Shown: piece by piece, positions 8,770 to 17,227 of the stretch
Layout: the number at the start of each line of letters is the position of its first letter
Position numbering within the stretch: position 1 is the stretch's first letter
Assembly (NCBI RefSeq): GCF_004000745.1
Contig: NZ_BILV01000036.1
Span: forward strand, 1-47,839
Length of the DNA stretch: 47,839 nt
Origin: Paenibacillus barengoltzii NBRC 101215
Lineage (GTDB): Bacteria > Bacillota > Bacilli > Paenibacillales > Paenibacillaceae
Reading direction: 5' to 3'
The notes under the pieces: model-generated
Seen by the model: the letters and a program-made list of their open reading frames with translations, nothing else
Database searches by the model: none
What the model was told of the DNA's origin: nothing
Program-made: the position numbers and the translations under genes

Positions 8770-9693
8770 ATGGAACTTCGTCAACTTCTATACACTATAA
8801 AGATCGCCGAGGAAAAGAACTTCTCCCGGGCCGCCGACAAGCTCCACATCGCTCAGCCATCACTTAGCCAGCAGCTGTCCAAGCTGGAACAGGAGCTCGG
8901 GGTGAAGCTGTTCCAGCGCAATACGAGTACGGTTGAGCTAACCTATGCCGGTGCCAGCTTTATTGCGCACGCCCAAAAAATCATGGACGCCGTCGCCCAG
9001 CTCCGTCAGGAAATGGACGACATTTCCCAGCTCAGAGCAGGCCGCGTTGTGGTCGGCAGTATGCCGATTACCGGCTCTCACCTGCTCCCTTACGTGCTTC
9101 CTGCGTTTAAAGCGAGCTACCCCAATATTCAAGTGACCCTGTTGGAAGATACGTCCCTGAACCTGGAGAAACTGACGGCCGAAGGCGGTACTGACCTCAG
9201 TCTGCTGTCCCTGCCGTTGCAGGAGCCCACGCTCTCTTACGAACCGGTTGGTGAAGAGATCATCGATTTGGCAGTTCCTCCGGACCATCCGCTGACGAAA
9301 TTGCCCGGGGTATTAGAGCAGGGTGTTCAGATGAAGCAACTGGAAAACGAACCGTTTATCGTGCTCAAAAAAGGCCAGGGCTTCCGTAAAATGACTGCCG
9401 ACCTATGCCGGGAGGCCGGGTTCGAGCCGAATGTCGTCTTTGAGAGCAACAATATCGAAACCGTACAATCGCTGGTAGCCGCCGGGATGGGCATTACACT
9501 GGTGCCGCGGTTTATCGCCCGAGCGAAACGCAGCGAGTTGATCCCGGCGTATTTACCTCTTGCCGCTCCAGCCCCAAGCCGGACGCTAGTGATCGCCTAC
9601 CGCAAAGGACGTTATCTATCCAAAGCTGCGGAGGCTTTTATCGAGACGTTTAAAAAGACGATGAAGGAACGCCAAACGTCACATCAATCATAA
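8770..9693 (+). CDS. LysR-family transcriptional regulator
   Basis: A 307-residue LysR regulator: winged helix-turn-helix (about 1-60, with FSRAADKLHIAQPSLSQQLS), a linker helix, and a periplasmic-binding-like effector domain (about 90-295). It resembles the CynR/CysL/BenM-like part of the family. The neighbour read divergently is signal peptidase, an unlikely regulatory target, so the regulated gene may be elsewhere. Its last 10 bases overlap the end of the convergent nitrilase-family gene. Effector unknown. Confidence 0.92.
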   Translation: MELRQLLYTIKIAEEKNFSRAADKLHIAQPSLSQQLSKLEQELGVKLFQRNTSTVELTYAGASFIAHAQKIMDAVAQLRQEMDDISQLRAGRVVVGSMPITGSHLLPYVLPAFKASYPNIQVTLLEDTSLNLEKLTAEGGTDLSLLSLPLQEPTLSYEPVGEEIIDLAVPPDHPLTKLPGVLEQGVQMKQLENEPFIVLKKGQGFRKMTADLCREAGFEPNVVFESNNIETVQSLVAAGMGITLVPRFIARAKRSELIPAYLPLAAPAPSRTLVIAYRKGRYLSKAAEAFIETFKKTMKERQTSHQS

Positions 9694-10490
9694 GCTTGCG
9701 GACGGCGGTCGTCGAAGACGGGAATCCGGCGGCGGACTTGATCAACCAACGTCAGGTCAATGCTGGCGATGACCACTTCCTCTGCTTCGCCGCCCTCAGC
9801 CACGATCTCCCCCCAGGGGTCGATGATCATCGAATGGCCGAAAAACTCATCGCCGCCACTTTTCCCCGTCCGGTTGCAGGCGATGACGTACATTTGATTT
9901 TCGATCGCCCGCGCAATGAGCAGCGTACGCCAGTGGTTAAGCCGCGGGATCGGCCATTCCGCCGCCACAAACAGCAGCTTCGCCCCGCGTAACGCCAAGC
10001 TGCGGGTCAGCTCTGGGAAGCGGATATCGTAACAGATGGCTGCCCCGGCCGTCACGCCATCCAGCTCAAACGTCGCGCTCCGTTCTCCCGGTTGCAGATA
10101 CTTCTCCTCTTCCATCAGTCGAAACAGATGAATTTTAGAGTATGCGGCCGCCTCATCCCCGTTGCGGTCAAAGACCAGCATCGTATTGTAGACTTGACCG
10201 CTGCGATTTTCGGCAATCGAGCCGCCAATGATATGGATCCCATGACGCCGGGCGAAGGCAGACAGCCATGCCCGGTTGTGCTGTCCCTCCGGATCAGCCA
10301 ACCGGCCAATTTCCGTCAAGGCGTATCCCGTATTCCACAGCTCCGGCAGCAGGATGACGTCTGGTTTCTCTGCAGCGTGAACTGCTCGTTCCATTGCCTC
10401 CTCGAACTTGGTCCGGTTCACTTCGGGTTCCCCTAAGGCGACATCGCATTGAATCATGGCGATCCGCCAATGACTGGACTGTAGACTCAC
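9684..10490 (-). CDS. Nitrilase-family carbon-nitrogen hydrolase (omega-amidase-like)
   Basis: A cytoplasmic C-N hydrolase of about 268 residues with the full catalytic triad: Glu50 in LLPELWNTGY, Lys119 in YSKIHLF and Cys153 in AAICYDIRFPEL (numbered from the chosen start). It is close to the MtnU/YafV/Nit2 group, which hydrolyses omega-amides such as 2-oxoglutaramate or the analogous product of methionine salvage. I prefer the GTG at 10490, with AAAGGCGG about 12 bases before it. The GTG at 10523 lacks a clear ribosome site, and the ATG at 10457 would cut into the first beta strand. A methionine-salvage gene (mtnB) lies 4 kb away but not in the same unit. Confidence 0.88.
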   Translation of the reverse strand: MSLQSSHWRIAMIQCDVALGEPEVNRTKFEEAMERAVHAAEKPDVILLPELWNTGYALTEIGRLADPEGQHNRAWLSAFARRHGIHIIGGSIAENRSGQVYNTMLVFDRNGDEAAAYSKIHLFRLMEEEKYLQPGERSATFELDGVTAGAAICYDIRFPELTRSLALRGAKLLFVAAEWPIPRLNHWRTLLIARAIENQMYVIACNRTGKSGGDEFFGHSMIIDPWGEIVAEGGEAEEVVIASIDLTLVDQVRRRIPVFDDRRPQAYD

Positions 10491-10694
10491 TTTCTTTGCA
10501 CACCGCCTTTTCGTAGGCTTCACTTTGCTTAAATCTCATCATAATGGTGCCTGGGTTGAATCGCAAGCCGAACGTGAATGAAACCAAAAGAAGCGATGGT
10601 TGCGCCATTTCGGCGCTTTTCCCTTTGCAATGCCAGGGGACGCGTGGTATGCTTACATTACATGAGAACCATAAACGGACATTTTGATAAAACG

Positions 10695-10926
10695 CATTGA
10701 CGGGACCAGTACGAAAGTACGCGGCAAGACAGAGAGTAAATTCCACCGGCTGAAAGAATTTACATGCTAGCCCTTTCCGAATCCTATCCCTGAGCGGCCG
10801 GCCGAACAAGCCGGACAGCGCCCCTGTTACCGGGCATTGAAGTTGGATGAGCTTGTCTCATCAATAAAGGTGGTACCGCGGAAGTCGAAACTTTCGTCCT
10901 TTGCATGCAAAGGCGAAAGTTTTTTT
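10695..10926 (+). promoter_or_regulatory. T-box riboswitch, proline-type
   Basis: A T-box leader of about 230 bases controls proBAC. Seen directly: the AGTA motif of the specifier loop (10708-10711); the AGAGAG and GGCTG-AAAG distal elements, with TAAATTC (10737-10743) pairing GAATTTA (10756-10762); and the T-box core GGTGGTACCGCGG ending at 10881, which includes the bases that pair with the tRNA acceptor end. Folding GGA (10703-10705) to TCC and AAAG to CTTT places CCG (10777-10779), a proline codon, in the specifier position. Uncharged tRNA-Pro would favour the antiterminator and so proline synthesis. The specifier call comes from hand folding. Confidence 0.93.
10891..10926 (+). terminator. 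T-box terminator
   Basis: CTTTCG/CGAAAG flank an inner CCTTTGC-AT-GCAAAGG stem (10891-10919), followed by seven T. It is the alternative to the antiterminator built around the T-box core just upstream. Confidence 0.92.
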
Positions 10927-10957
10927 ATTTATATCTATCGTTCGAGGAGTGATCCCC

Positions 10958-12064
10958 ATGCTGCGACGCATCGTCGTCAAAATTGGCAGCAGTTCGCTGA
11001 CATCGTCAGAAGGAGGTTTAAACCGGGAGGCCGTGGCGTATTACGCATCCGAATTGGCCGGGTTGATTGAGGCCGGATACCAGCCATTGCTGGTCACCTC
11101 CGGCGCTGTGGCCGCCGGGTTTCGTGAAATCGGCTACTCCGAACGGCCTAAGCTGCTGCATGAGAAGCAGGCTTCGGCTGCCGTTGGTCAAGCGCTGCTG
11201 ATGCAGGCTTATCGCGAAGAATTGGCTCGACACGGAGTGACTGCGGCCCAGGTGCTGCTGACCCGGTCCGATTTCCAAAACCGTAAGCGAACGGGCAACG
11301 CCAGCATGGCGATCGAAGAGCTGTTGAAGCGAAACGTGCTGCCGATTATTAACGAGAACGATACCGTTTCGCTGGATGAATTGAAGTTCGGCGACAACGA
11401 TACGTTGTCCGCCCTTGTCGCTAACCTGATTCACGCCGATCACCTGCTGATCCTGACCGATATGGACGGTCTGTACACCAAGGATCCGCGTCTGGATCCA
11501 CAGGCCCAGCGGATCAGCCGGGTCACGGAAATCACCGGCCAGATCTATGCGATCGCCGGCGGTGCCGGCTCCTCCGTCGGTACGGGCGGTATGAGGTCGA
11601 AAATTGACGCCGCGAAAATCGCTTCGCTCGGAGGCGTTCCGGTCTTCGTCGGAAAGGTCGCCTCCCCCGGCGATCTGCTGGCCGCTTTGCACGGCGATGG
11701 GCATGGCACCTATTTCGAAGCCCACGGTGCCTCGCTGCCGCGAAAGAAGCAGTGGCTGGGCTTCTTCTCCACCCCAATCGGGACGCTGACGGTAGATGCC
11801 GGTGCTGAGGAGGCGCTGATCCGCGGCGGACGAAGCTTGCTTCCAGTTGGCGTCAAAGAGGCCAGCGGACAGTTCCATACCGGCGATGTCGTAGAGGTTA
11901 TCAGCGCAGGCGGCGAGGTATTGGGACGCGGCATCGTTAACTATGATGCGGAACAGCTCCACAGCATTCTCGGGCTCCCCAGCACCGAAGTATTCAAGAA
12001 GTTGGACAGCGTCCATCGTTTGGAAGTCATCCACCGGGACGAATGGATCTCATTAAAAGCATAA
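10958..12064 (+). CDS. proB: Glutamate 5-kinase
   Basis: A 368-residue kinase that phosphorylates glutamate, the first and feedback-controlled step of proline synthesis. The amino-acid-kinase domain (about 1-255) begins RRIVVKIGSSSLTS and contains INENDTVS and GTGGMRSKIDAA. A C-terminal PUA domain (about 275-360) completes the common bacterial form. The reading frame opens further upstream, at a TTG inside the T-box terminator. The true start is the ATG at 10958, with GAGGAG in front and the core fold beginning at once. First gene of proB-proA-proC. Confidence 0.96.
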   Translation: MLRRIVVKIGSSSLTSSEGGLNREAVAYYASELAGLIEAGYQPLLVTSGAVAAGFREIGYSERPKLLHEKQASAAVGQALLMQAYREELARHGVTAAQVLLTRSDFQNRKRTGNASMAIEELLKRNVLPIINENDTVSLDELKFGDNDTLSALVANLIHADHLLILTDMDGLYTKDPRLDPQAQRISRVTEITGQIYAIAGGAGSSVGTGGMRSKIDAAKIASLGGVPVFVGKVASPGDLLAALHGDGHGTYFEAHGASLPRKKQWLGFFSTPIGTLTVDAGAEEALIRGGRSLLPVGVKEASGQFHTGDVVEVISAGGEVLGRGIVNYDAEQLHSILGLPSTEVFKKLDSVHRLEVIHRDEWISLKA

Positions 12065-12106
12065 TTCATCCATCCGTTTTCACAGGATTTTTAAGGAGGT
12101 ATACCT

Positions 12107-13354
12107 ATGAGTGAAGTAAGAGAAAAAGCGAAGCTGGCCGGAACGGCCGTGTCAGTTCTGAATCGTCTGACAACGGCGCAAAAAAACGACGCTCTGCTGG
12201 CAGTCGCCGATGCGCTTGTTCGCAACAGCGATGCGATCCTCGCGGCCAATGAAGAGGATCTGCAGCGGGGACGGGATAACGGGACATCTTCTTCCTTATT
12301 GGATCGCCTGGCATTAACCCATGCGCGCATTGAAGGGATCGCTGAAGGACTGCGGCAAATCGTCGAGTTGCCTGACCCGGTAGGCGATGTGCTGGAAACG
12401 ATCAACCGTCCGAACGGGCTGCATATCATCAAACGCCGCGTCCCGCTTGGCGTCATTGGGATCGTCTATGAAGCGCGGCCGAACGTAACGGTAGATGCCA
12501 TGGGCTTATGCCTGAAGACAGGCAATGCCGTTGTGCTTCGCGGCGGCTCCTCCGCCTTGTCCTCCAACCGACAAATCTTAAAGATTATCCACGAAGCGCT
12601 TGCGGGAACGCAAGTTCCGGTTGATGCTGTTCAACTGATCGAGGATCCAAACCGCGCCTCTGTTGACGAAATGCTGAAGCTCAACGGATTGCTGGACGTC
12701 GTGATTCCACGCGGCGGCAGCTCGCTGATCCAGACGGTCGTGCAAAATGCCACAGTTCCAGTCATCGAGACGGGTGCGGGGATCTGTCATACGTATTTGG
12801 ATGCCTCAGCCGATCCTGTGATGGCGACAGAGATCGCGATGAATGCCAAAGTTCAGCGTCCTTCGGTCTGCAATTCGATGGAAACGCTGCTGGTGCATGA
12901 GGCGTTTGCCGCACAACATTTGCTTGAGCTGGCGAATCGTTTCAAGGAAGCCGGGGTTGAACTGCGGGGCGATGAGGCCGCAAGACAGCTTATCTCTTGG
13001 GCAGTACCCGCGACGGATGAGGATTATGCCACGGAGTATAACGACTATATTCTCAACGTGAAAATCGTTCGCAATCTGGACGAAGCGATGGCGCATATCG
13101 CCCGCTTCGGCACGAAGCACTCCGAGTGTATCGTGACCCAAGACAGCGCGAATGCTGAACGGTTCCAGCAAGAAGTTGATGCTGCGGCGGTGTACCATAA
13201 CGCTTCCACTCGCTTCACCGACGGATTCGAGTTCGGGTTCGGCGCGGAGATCGGCATCAGCACCCAGAAGCTGCATGCCCGCGGTCCGATGGGGCTGACT
13301 GCGCTCACCTCAAGTAAATATATCATCCAGGGGAATGGACAAATCCGGCAGTAA
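12107..13354 (+). CDS. proA: Gamma-glutamyl phosphate reductase
   Basis: A 415-residue NADPH-dependent reductase that turns gamma-glutamyl phosphate into glutamate semialdehyde, the second proline-synthesis step. The aldehyde-dehydrogenase-like fold is plain, with RRVPLGVIGIVYEARPNVT in the cofactor region and the catalytic cysteine in RPSVCNSMETL. AAGGAGGT precedes the ATG at a good distance. It is 42 bases downstream of proB. A short GGGG/CCCC hairpin followed by seven T lies just after the stop (about 13357-13377) and might trim read-through into proC, but the stem is only four pairs. Confidence 0.97.
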   Translation: MSEVREKAKLAGTAVSVLNRLTTAQKNDALLAVADALVRNSDAILAANEEDLQRGRDNGTSSSLLDRLALTHARIEGIAEGLRQIVELPDPVGDVLETINRPNGLHIIKRRVPLGVIGIVYEARPNVTVDAMGLCLKTGNAVVLRGGSSALSSNRQILKIIHEALAGTQVPVDAVQLIEDPNRASVDEMLKLNGLLDVVIPRGGSSLIQTVVQNATVPVIETGAGICHTYLDASADPVMATEIAMNAKVQRPSVCNSMETLLVHEAFAAQHLLELANRFKEAGVELRGDEAARQLISWAVPATDEDYATEYNDYILNVKIVRNLDEAMAHIARFGTKHSECIVTQDSANAERFQQEVDAAAVYHNASTRFTDGFEFGFGAEIGISTQKLHARGPMGLTALTSSKYIIQGNGQIRQ

Positions 13355-13406
13355 CGGGGCGTCCCCCCTTTTTTTCAACCAAAATAATAACCGGAGGTCA
13401 TATCCT

Positions 13407-14267
13407 ATGAAAACAATACCTTCTCTGTCCGCCTCCACCATCTGTTTCTATGGAGCAGGTTCGATGGCTGAAGCGATCGTACGCGGCTTGCTCCATAAGC
13501 AAGTTGCCAGCGCGGATCAAATTGTGATGCTGAATCGCTCGAACCGGGAACGGCTCGACTATTTAGCCCAAACCTACCAGGTCCAAACAGCATCTGAAGC
13601 GGACGCAAAGCAGATCTATTTGCGGGACGCATCGATTATCGTCCTGGCGATGAAGCCGAAGGATGCCGGTGAAGCTCTGGCTGGATTGGGCCCACTTCTG
13701 CGCGAGGGTCAGTTGATCGTCTCCCTGATTGCCGGTTTATCCATTTCGACGATTCAAGCGCTGCTTGGCAGCCCGGTCGCTGTCGCCCGCACGATGCCCA
13801 ACACCTCCTGCTCCATCGGACAAGGTGCGACGGGAATCTCCTTCTCTCCGGAGACCACCGAGGAACAGCGCGCCCAAGTCTTGTCGATGTTTGAAGCGGT
13901 AGGGATGGTTAGCGTGATCCCAGAGGATCAAATGGAAATATTGACGGGCGTATCTGGGAGCGGACCTGCATATGTTTATTATCTGATGGAAGCGATGATT
14001 GAAGCGGGCATCGAAGGCGGATTAACGCCTGAGCAATCTCGTGATCTTACCGTACAGACGGTACTTGGCGCTGCCCTCATGATGTCAGAAACCGGCGAAG
14101 CGCCTACCAAGCTGCGTGCAGACATCACCTCGCCCAACGGTTCGACGCAAGCGGCGATCGGTGTGCTGGAAGCCGGCAGCTTTCAGCCAAACGTAAAAGC
14201 TGCGGTTCACCGGGCCGCCGAACGCTCGAAAGAAATGGGCGAAGCCGTCAAACAAGCGCTGTTGTAA
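13407..14267 (+). CDS. proC: Pyrroline-5-carboxylate reductase
   Basis: A 286-residue Rossmann-fold reductase for the last proline-synthesis step. It has the N-terminal nucleotide motif FYGAGSMAEAIVRGLL and the C-terminal family signature around GVSGSGPAYVYYLMEAM. The start is ATG 13407 with GGAGGT about 9 bases before it; the upstream in-frame codons overlap the end of proA and are not needed. Its position after proBA puts the whole glutamate-to-proline route behind one T-box. Confidence 0.95.
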   Translation: MKTIPSLSASTICFYGAGSMAEAIVRGLLHKQVASADQIVMLNRSNRERLDYLAQTYQVQTASEADAKQIYLRDASIIVLAMKPKDAGEALAGLGPLLREGQLIVSLIAGLSISTIQALLGSPVAVARTMPNTSCSIGQGATGISFSPETTEEQRAQVLSMFEAVGMVSVIPEDQMEILTGVSGSGPAYVYYLMEAMIEAGIEGGLTPEQSRDLTVQTVLGAALMMSETGEAPTKLRADITSPNGSTQAAIGVLEAGSFQPNVKAAVHRAAERSKEMGEAVKQALL

Positions 14268-14338
14268 GAAGCTGCAGCCGTATGGTGCAGCGATGGTCGG
14301 CACTGCGCGTAAGGCCAATAGGAAAGGGGGACGGCAGC

Positions 14339-15013
14339 ATGAACTACGTCGATATCCCATGGGAAGAAAAACAAGCGGCGCTGGACGCCATCCAACGCCT
14401 GCGGGAGGAGTTCGCCGCCCGCGGTTGGTTTCCCGCTTCCAGCGGAAGCTTGTCGATGCGGGTCGGGCGGTATAAGCCGGACCGGTTTGTGTTTGCCATA
14501 ACGGCCGACGAGACGTATTGGTCGGAGCTGTCAGCGATCCCTTCCCCTTCGGTTGGCGCGCTGTTCGTCGATGCCGCCAGCGCCCCCTGCGAGCCAACGC
14601 GGCTTAAACCTTGTTCCGATGCACCGATTCACGCGAGAATCTACCGGATGACCGGCTGCGGCGCGATCGTACACGTACATACGACGTTCAACAACGTGCT
14701 CAGTGACTATTTTGCTGCGGATGGCGGCGTTCCACTCAAGGGGAACGAGTTGCTCAAAAGCTTAGAGATCTGGGAGACGCAGGCGGAGGTTCGAGTGCCA
14801 ATTCTGCCGAACGCCGCTGAGCTCCCAGCCATCCTCAAGCAAATCCCAGGCAGTCTAGATACCCGTGTGCCGGCGTTGCTGCTGCAAAATCACGGGGTCT
14901 ATGTCTGGGGAACCAACATTGCTGAGGCGAAGCGCCATCTGGAAGCGCTGGAGTTTATGTTTGAAGTGCTGTACCGTTCCCTGCTGTTGCCTCCCAAGGA
15001 GTATCATGCCTAA
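14339..15013 (+). CDS. mtnB: Methylthioribulose-1-phosphate dehydratase
   Basis: A 224-residue class II aldolase/adducin-fold enzyme. Family zinc ligands are visible in IVHVHTTFNN and LLQNHGVYVWG, and the N-terminal RGWFPASSGSLSMR matches MtnB rather than fuculose aldolases. The reaction dehydrates methylthioribulose 1-phosphate in methionine salvage. I chose ATG 14339, with GAAAGGGGG in front, over an upstream start lacking a site. It follows proC by about 70 bases in the same orientation, but no other mtn gene is adjacent, which is unusual. Another sugar-phosphate substrate is possible. Confidence 0.87.
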   Translation: MNYVDIPWEEKQAALDAIQRLREEFAARGWFPASSGSLSMRVGRYKPDRFVFAITADETYWSELSAIPSPSVGALFVDAASAPCEPTRLKPCSDAPIHARIYRMTGCGAIVHVHTTFNNVLSDYFAADGGVPLKGNELLKSLEIWETQAEVRVPILPNAAELPAILKQIPGSLDTRVPALLLQNHGVYVWGTNIAEAKRHLEALEFMFEVLYRSLLLPPKEYHA

Positions 15014-15018
15014 AAAAC

Positions 15019-15096
15019 AACTCGCGACAAGCGATAAGCGGAGTGATTAAACTACCATCAGCAGCTCCCGCAATTACGCTAACCGCGAGTTTTTTT
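15019..15096. terminator. Bidirectional terminator between mtnB and gcvH
   Basis: AACTCGCG (15019-15026) pairs with CGCGAGTT (15084-15091) across a long loop. T-runs lie beyond the stem on both strands: seven T on the plus strand and a run of T on the minus strand from AAAAAA at 15013-15017. It serves the convergent ends of mtnB and gcvH. Confidence 0.65.
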
Positions 15097-15117
15097 ACAT
15101 TTGCCTAAGATCTTGCT

Positions 15118-15513
15118 TTATCTCTCGATAAATTCCGCATACGCCTTCGCGTCCATCAAGTTCGCCAACGCGACGTTAGCGTCCTCCTTCAATCGAATAT
15201 GGACCATCCAGCCCCCATCATACGGCTCTTCATTGACGAGCTCCGGCGCGGTATCCAGCTCCCGGTTCACTGCCAGCACTGTCCCACTGACCGGCGTAAA
15301 CAAATCGGCCACCGTCTTCACGGATTCGATCGTTCCGATGCCTTCCTGCGCTTCGAATTCCTGCCCTGGCTCGGGCAGCTCCACGAATACAATGTCGCCC
15401 AGCCGATGTTGGGCGACATCGGAGATGCCGATCTTCACCGTTCCATCTCCCATATCAAGTACCCATTCATGCTCATCGCTGTACAACACGTTTTCCCTGA
15501 TCTCACTAGCCAA
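15118..15513 (-). CDS. gcvH: Glycine cleavage system H protein
   Basis: The 131-residue lipoyl carrier protein that shuttles the aminomethyl group between the P, T and L proteins of glycine cleavage. The lipoylated lysine is Lys66 in GTIESVKTVADL, within the biotinyl/lipoyl fold (about 20-105). The start is TTG at 15513, preceded by a strong GGAGGAG. It is transcribed away from gcvT-gcvPA-gcvPB and from its own promoter, so it escapes the glycine riboswitch that controls those genes. That makes sense because H protein also serves lipoate metabolism in Firmicutes. Confidence 0.97.
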   Translation of the reverse strand: MASEIRENVLYSDEHEWVLDMGDGTVKIGISDVAQHRLGDIVFVELPEPGQEFEAQEGIGTIESVKTVADLFTPVSGTVLAVNRELDTAPELVNEEPYDGGWMVHIRLKEDANVALANLMDAKAYAEFIER

Positions 15514-15592
15514 AGCTTGCTCCTCCTCTTTCGGATGATCTAGTGTACCTTAAATTCTGTGGAAGATTCATCTTTGTATTTCCCTCGTTCAG

Positions 15593-15620
15593 ATTATTCC
15601 AAACCTAGCTATCATGTCAA
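15593..15620 (-). promoter_or_regulatory. gcvH promoter
   Basis: Reading leftward, a consensus TTGACA (15620-15615) is followed after 16 bases by AATAAT (15598-15593), about 80 bases before the gcvH start. Confidence 0.65.
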
Positions 15621-15710
15621 TATTATTAACACATTTGATAGAGTCTAGTAAAATGTAAGCGTAGCCTTTTCCAGTAAACGAAATTAATTAAAATTATTAT
15701 GATAACTTTA

Positions 15711-15739
15711 TTGACATCTAGACAGATTTTGAGTATTAA
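15711..15739 (+). promoter_or_regulatory. gcvT-gcvPA-gcvPB promoter
   Basis: A consensus TTGACA (15711-15716) and TATTAA (15734-15739) are separated by exactly 17 bases. Transcription would start about 20 bases before the glycine aptamer begins, as expected for a riboswitch leader. Confidence 0.7.
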
Positions 15740-15761
15740 TGAGATGTGTAAGCTGCGGTTG

Positions 15762-16031
15762 ATGGCAGGGGGAGAGATTACAATTACGGGATTGTAACGC
15801 CGAAGGAGCAAGCCGCGAAGCGGTGAATCTCTCAGGCAAAAGGACCTCTGCCGGACGCAACTCTGGAGAGCATTCACGTGGAGGTATCTTTTACGTGAAT
15901 CACCCAAGGGGAAACCTGCGCGAGCTTCGAGCCTCCGCACAGGGTAACTCTCAGGTACAAAGGACAGAGCCTGGAAGAACCGTTAGACCTCTATGCAGGT
16001 TAGCGGGTTTTCTTTGGCCTGTCCTTTTTTT
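15762..16031 (+). promoter_or_regulatory. Tandem glycine riboswitch
   Basis: Two glycine aptamers in series. The first (about 15766-15870) has GGGGAGAG, CCGAAGGAGCAA and CTCTCAGGCAAAAGGACC. The second (about 15895-15975) has AACTCTCAGGTACAAAGGACAG. The last strand of the second aptamer (AAAGGACAG, 15959-15967) is also the 5' arm of a terminator with CTGTCCTTT (16019-16027). Glycine binding should therefore hold that strand, prevent the terminator and turn the cleavage genes on. This is the usual activating arrangement for gcvT operons. Confidence 0.96.
15959..16031 (+). terminator. Riboswitch expression-platform terminator
   Basis: AAAGGACAG (15959-15967) pairs with CTGTCCTTT (16019-16027), and the T-run continues to 16031. 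It overlaps the second glycine aptamer, so the two folds exclude each other. Confidence 0.85.
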
Positions 16032-16077
16032 GCTGTTCTCAAAAATTGGCCGATCCGGCCCTTACGAGGTGATGGTA

Positions 16078-17208
16078 ATGTCCGAATCCGCTTTGCGGCG
16101 TACGCCGCTCTATCCCGGATATGCGCGTTATGAAGGAGTCCGCTGTATCGATTTCGGCGGTTGGGAGCTGCCGGTGCAGTTCAGCGGCATCCAGAAAGAG
16201 CACGAAGCCGTGCGCGAGCGCGCTGGTCTGTTTGACGTATCGCATATGGGTGAATTTTACGTGGAGGGCCCTGAGGCGGAACGCTTCCTGCAACACATGA
16301 CCACTAACGACGTGACCCTGCTTCAACCAGGAAAAGCCCAATACACCTTGCTCTGTTATCCCAATGGCGGTGTGGTGGACGATCTGTTGATCTATCATCT
16401 GGAAGAAGGCAAGTACATGCTGGTGGTCAACGCCTCGAATATTGACAAAGACTGGGACTGGCTGCAGCAGCACCTTCCCGCTGAAGGGGTAACCATGCGG
16501 AATGCCTCTGACGAGACTGCGTTGCTTGCCGTTCAGGGGCCGCTCGCCGCCTCCCTCCTCTCCCCGCTTTGCGAAGGGGAGGATCCTGAAGCGTTGCGTC
16601 CGTTCACGTTTATTCGGGAAGCTCGGATTGCCGGGATCCCCGTCTTGCTGTCCAGAACCGGGTATACCGGTGAGGATGGGTTCGAGTTGTATGTCGCGGC
16701 CAAGCAGGCCCAAGCGCTTTGGGACGTTGTGATGAAAGCCGGGGAGAGCCAGGGCCTTCTCCCCGCTGGGCTGGGCGCCAGAGATACGTTGCGCTTTGAA
16801 GCTTGCCTGCCGCTGTATGGTCAGGAGCTGGGCCCTGAGATTACCCCGCTCGAAGCCGGCTTAAACCGATTCGTGAAGCTGGAAAATGACGACTTCATCG
16901 GCCGCGATGCGTTGATCAAGCAGCGGGATCAAGGCCTTCCTCGCCGGCTCGTTGGCCTGGAGATGATCGACCGCGGGATTCCGCGCACCCATTACCCGGT
17001 ATTTGCCGAAGGCTCAGAGGAACCGATCGGAGAAGTGACGACAGGTACGCAGTCGCCAACGCTGAAAAGAAACCTCGGAATGGCGATCCTCGCCACCCGT
17101 TATGCCGCCCCCGACACGATCGTAGAGGTCGACATCCGTGGCAAGCGGCTGCAGGCCAAGGTCGTCCCGTTGCCGTTCTATCGCCGAAACCCTGCCGCCA
17201 AGCAGTGA
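16078..17208 (+). CDS. gcvT: Aminomethyltransferase (glycine cleavage T protein)
   Basis: A 376-residue T protein that transfers the one-carbon unit from the H-protein lipoyl arm to tetrahydrofolate and releases ammonia. Characteristic stretches are [17 protein letters not shown] near residue 77, [14 protein letters not shown] and the C-terminal [19 protein letters not shown] chose ATG 16078, with GAGGTG 7 bases before it; another in-frame ATG at 16072 is too close to that site. First gene of gcvT-gcvPA-gcvPB. Confidence 0.96.
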   Translation: MSESALRRTPLYPGYARYEGVRCIDFGGWELPVQFSGIQKEHEAVRERAGLFDVSHMGEFYVEGPEAERFLQHMTTNDVTLLQPGKAQYTLLCYPNGGVVDDLLIYHLEEGKYMLVVNASNIDKDWDWLQQHLPAEGVTMRNASDETALLAVQGPLAASLLSPLCEGEDPEALRPFTFIREARIAGIPVLLSRTGYTGEDGFELYVAAKQAQALWDVVMKAGESQGLLPAGLGARDTLRFEACLPLYGQELGPEITPLEAGLNRFVKLENDDFIGRDALIKQRDQGLPRRLVGLEMIDRGIPRTHYPVFAEGSEEPIGEVTTGTQSPTLKRNLGMAILATRYAAPDTIVEVDIRGKRLQAKVVPLPFYRRNPAAKQ

Positions 17209-17227
17209 AAGGAGAACAGGAAATCAG

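Noticed and set aside
10294..10809. 171-codon leftward frame over the T-box leader
   Set aside because: It runs through the T-box and the start of the nitrilase-family gene. The RNA element explains the conservation, and the protein has no domain features.
11018..12034. 338-codon open frame opposite proB
   Set aside because: Shadow of proB in GC-rich coding sequence; no start signal and no recognisable domain.
13357..13377. Full terminator between proA and proC
   Set aside because: The stem is only GGGG/CCCC despite seven T. I mention it under proA but do not list it as a separate terminator.
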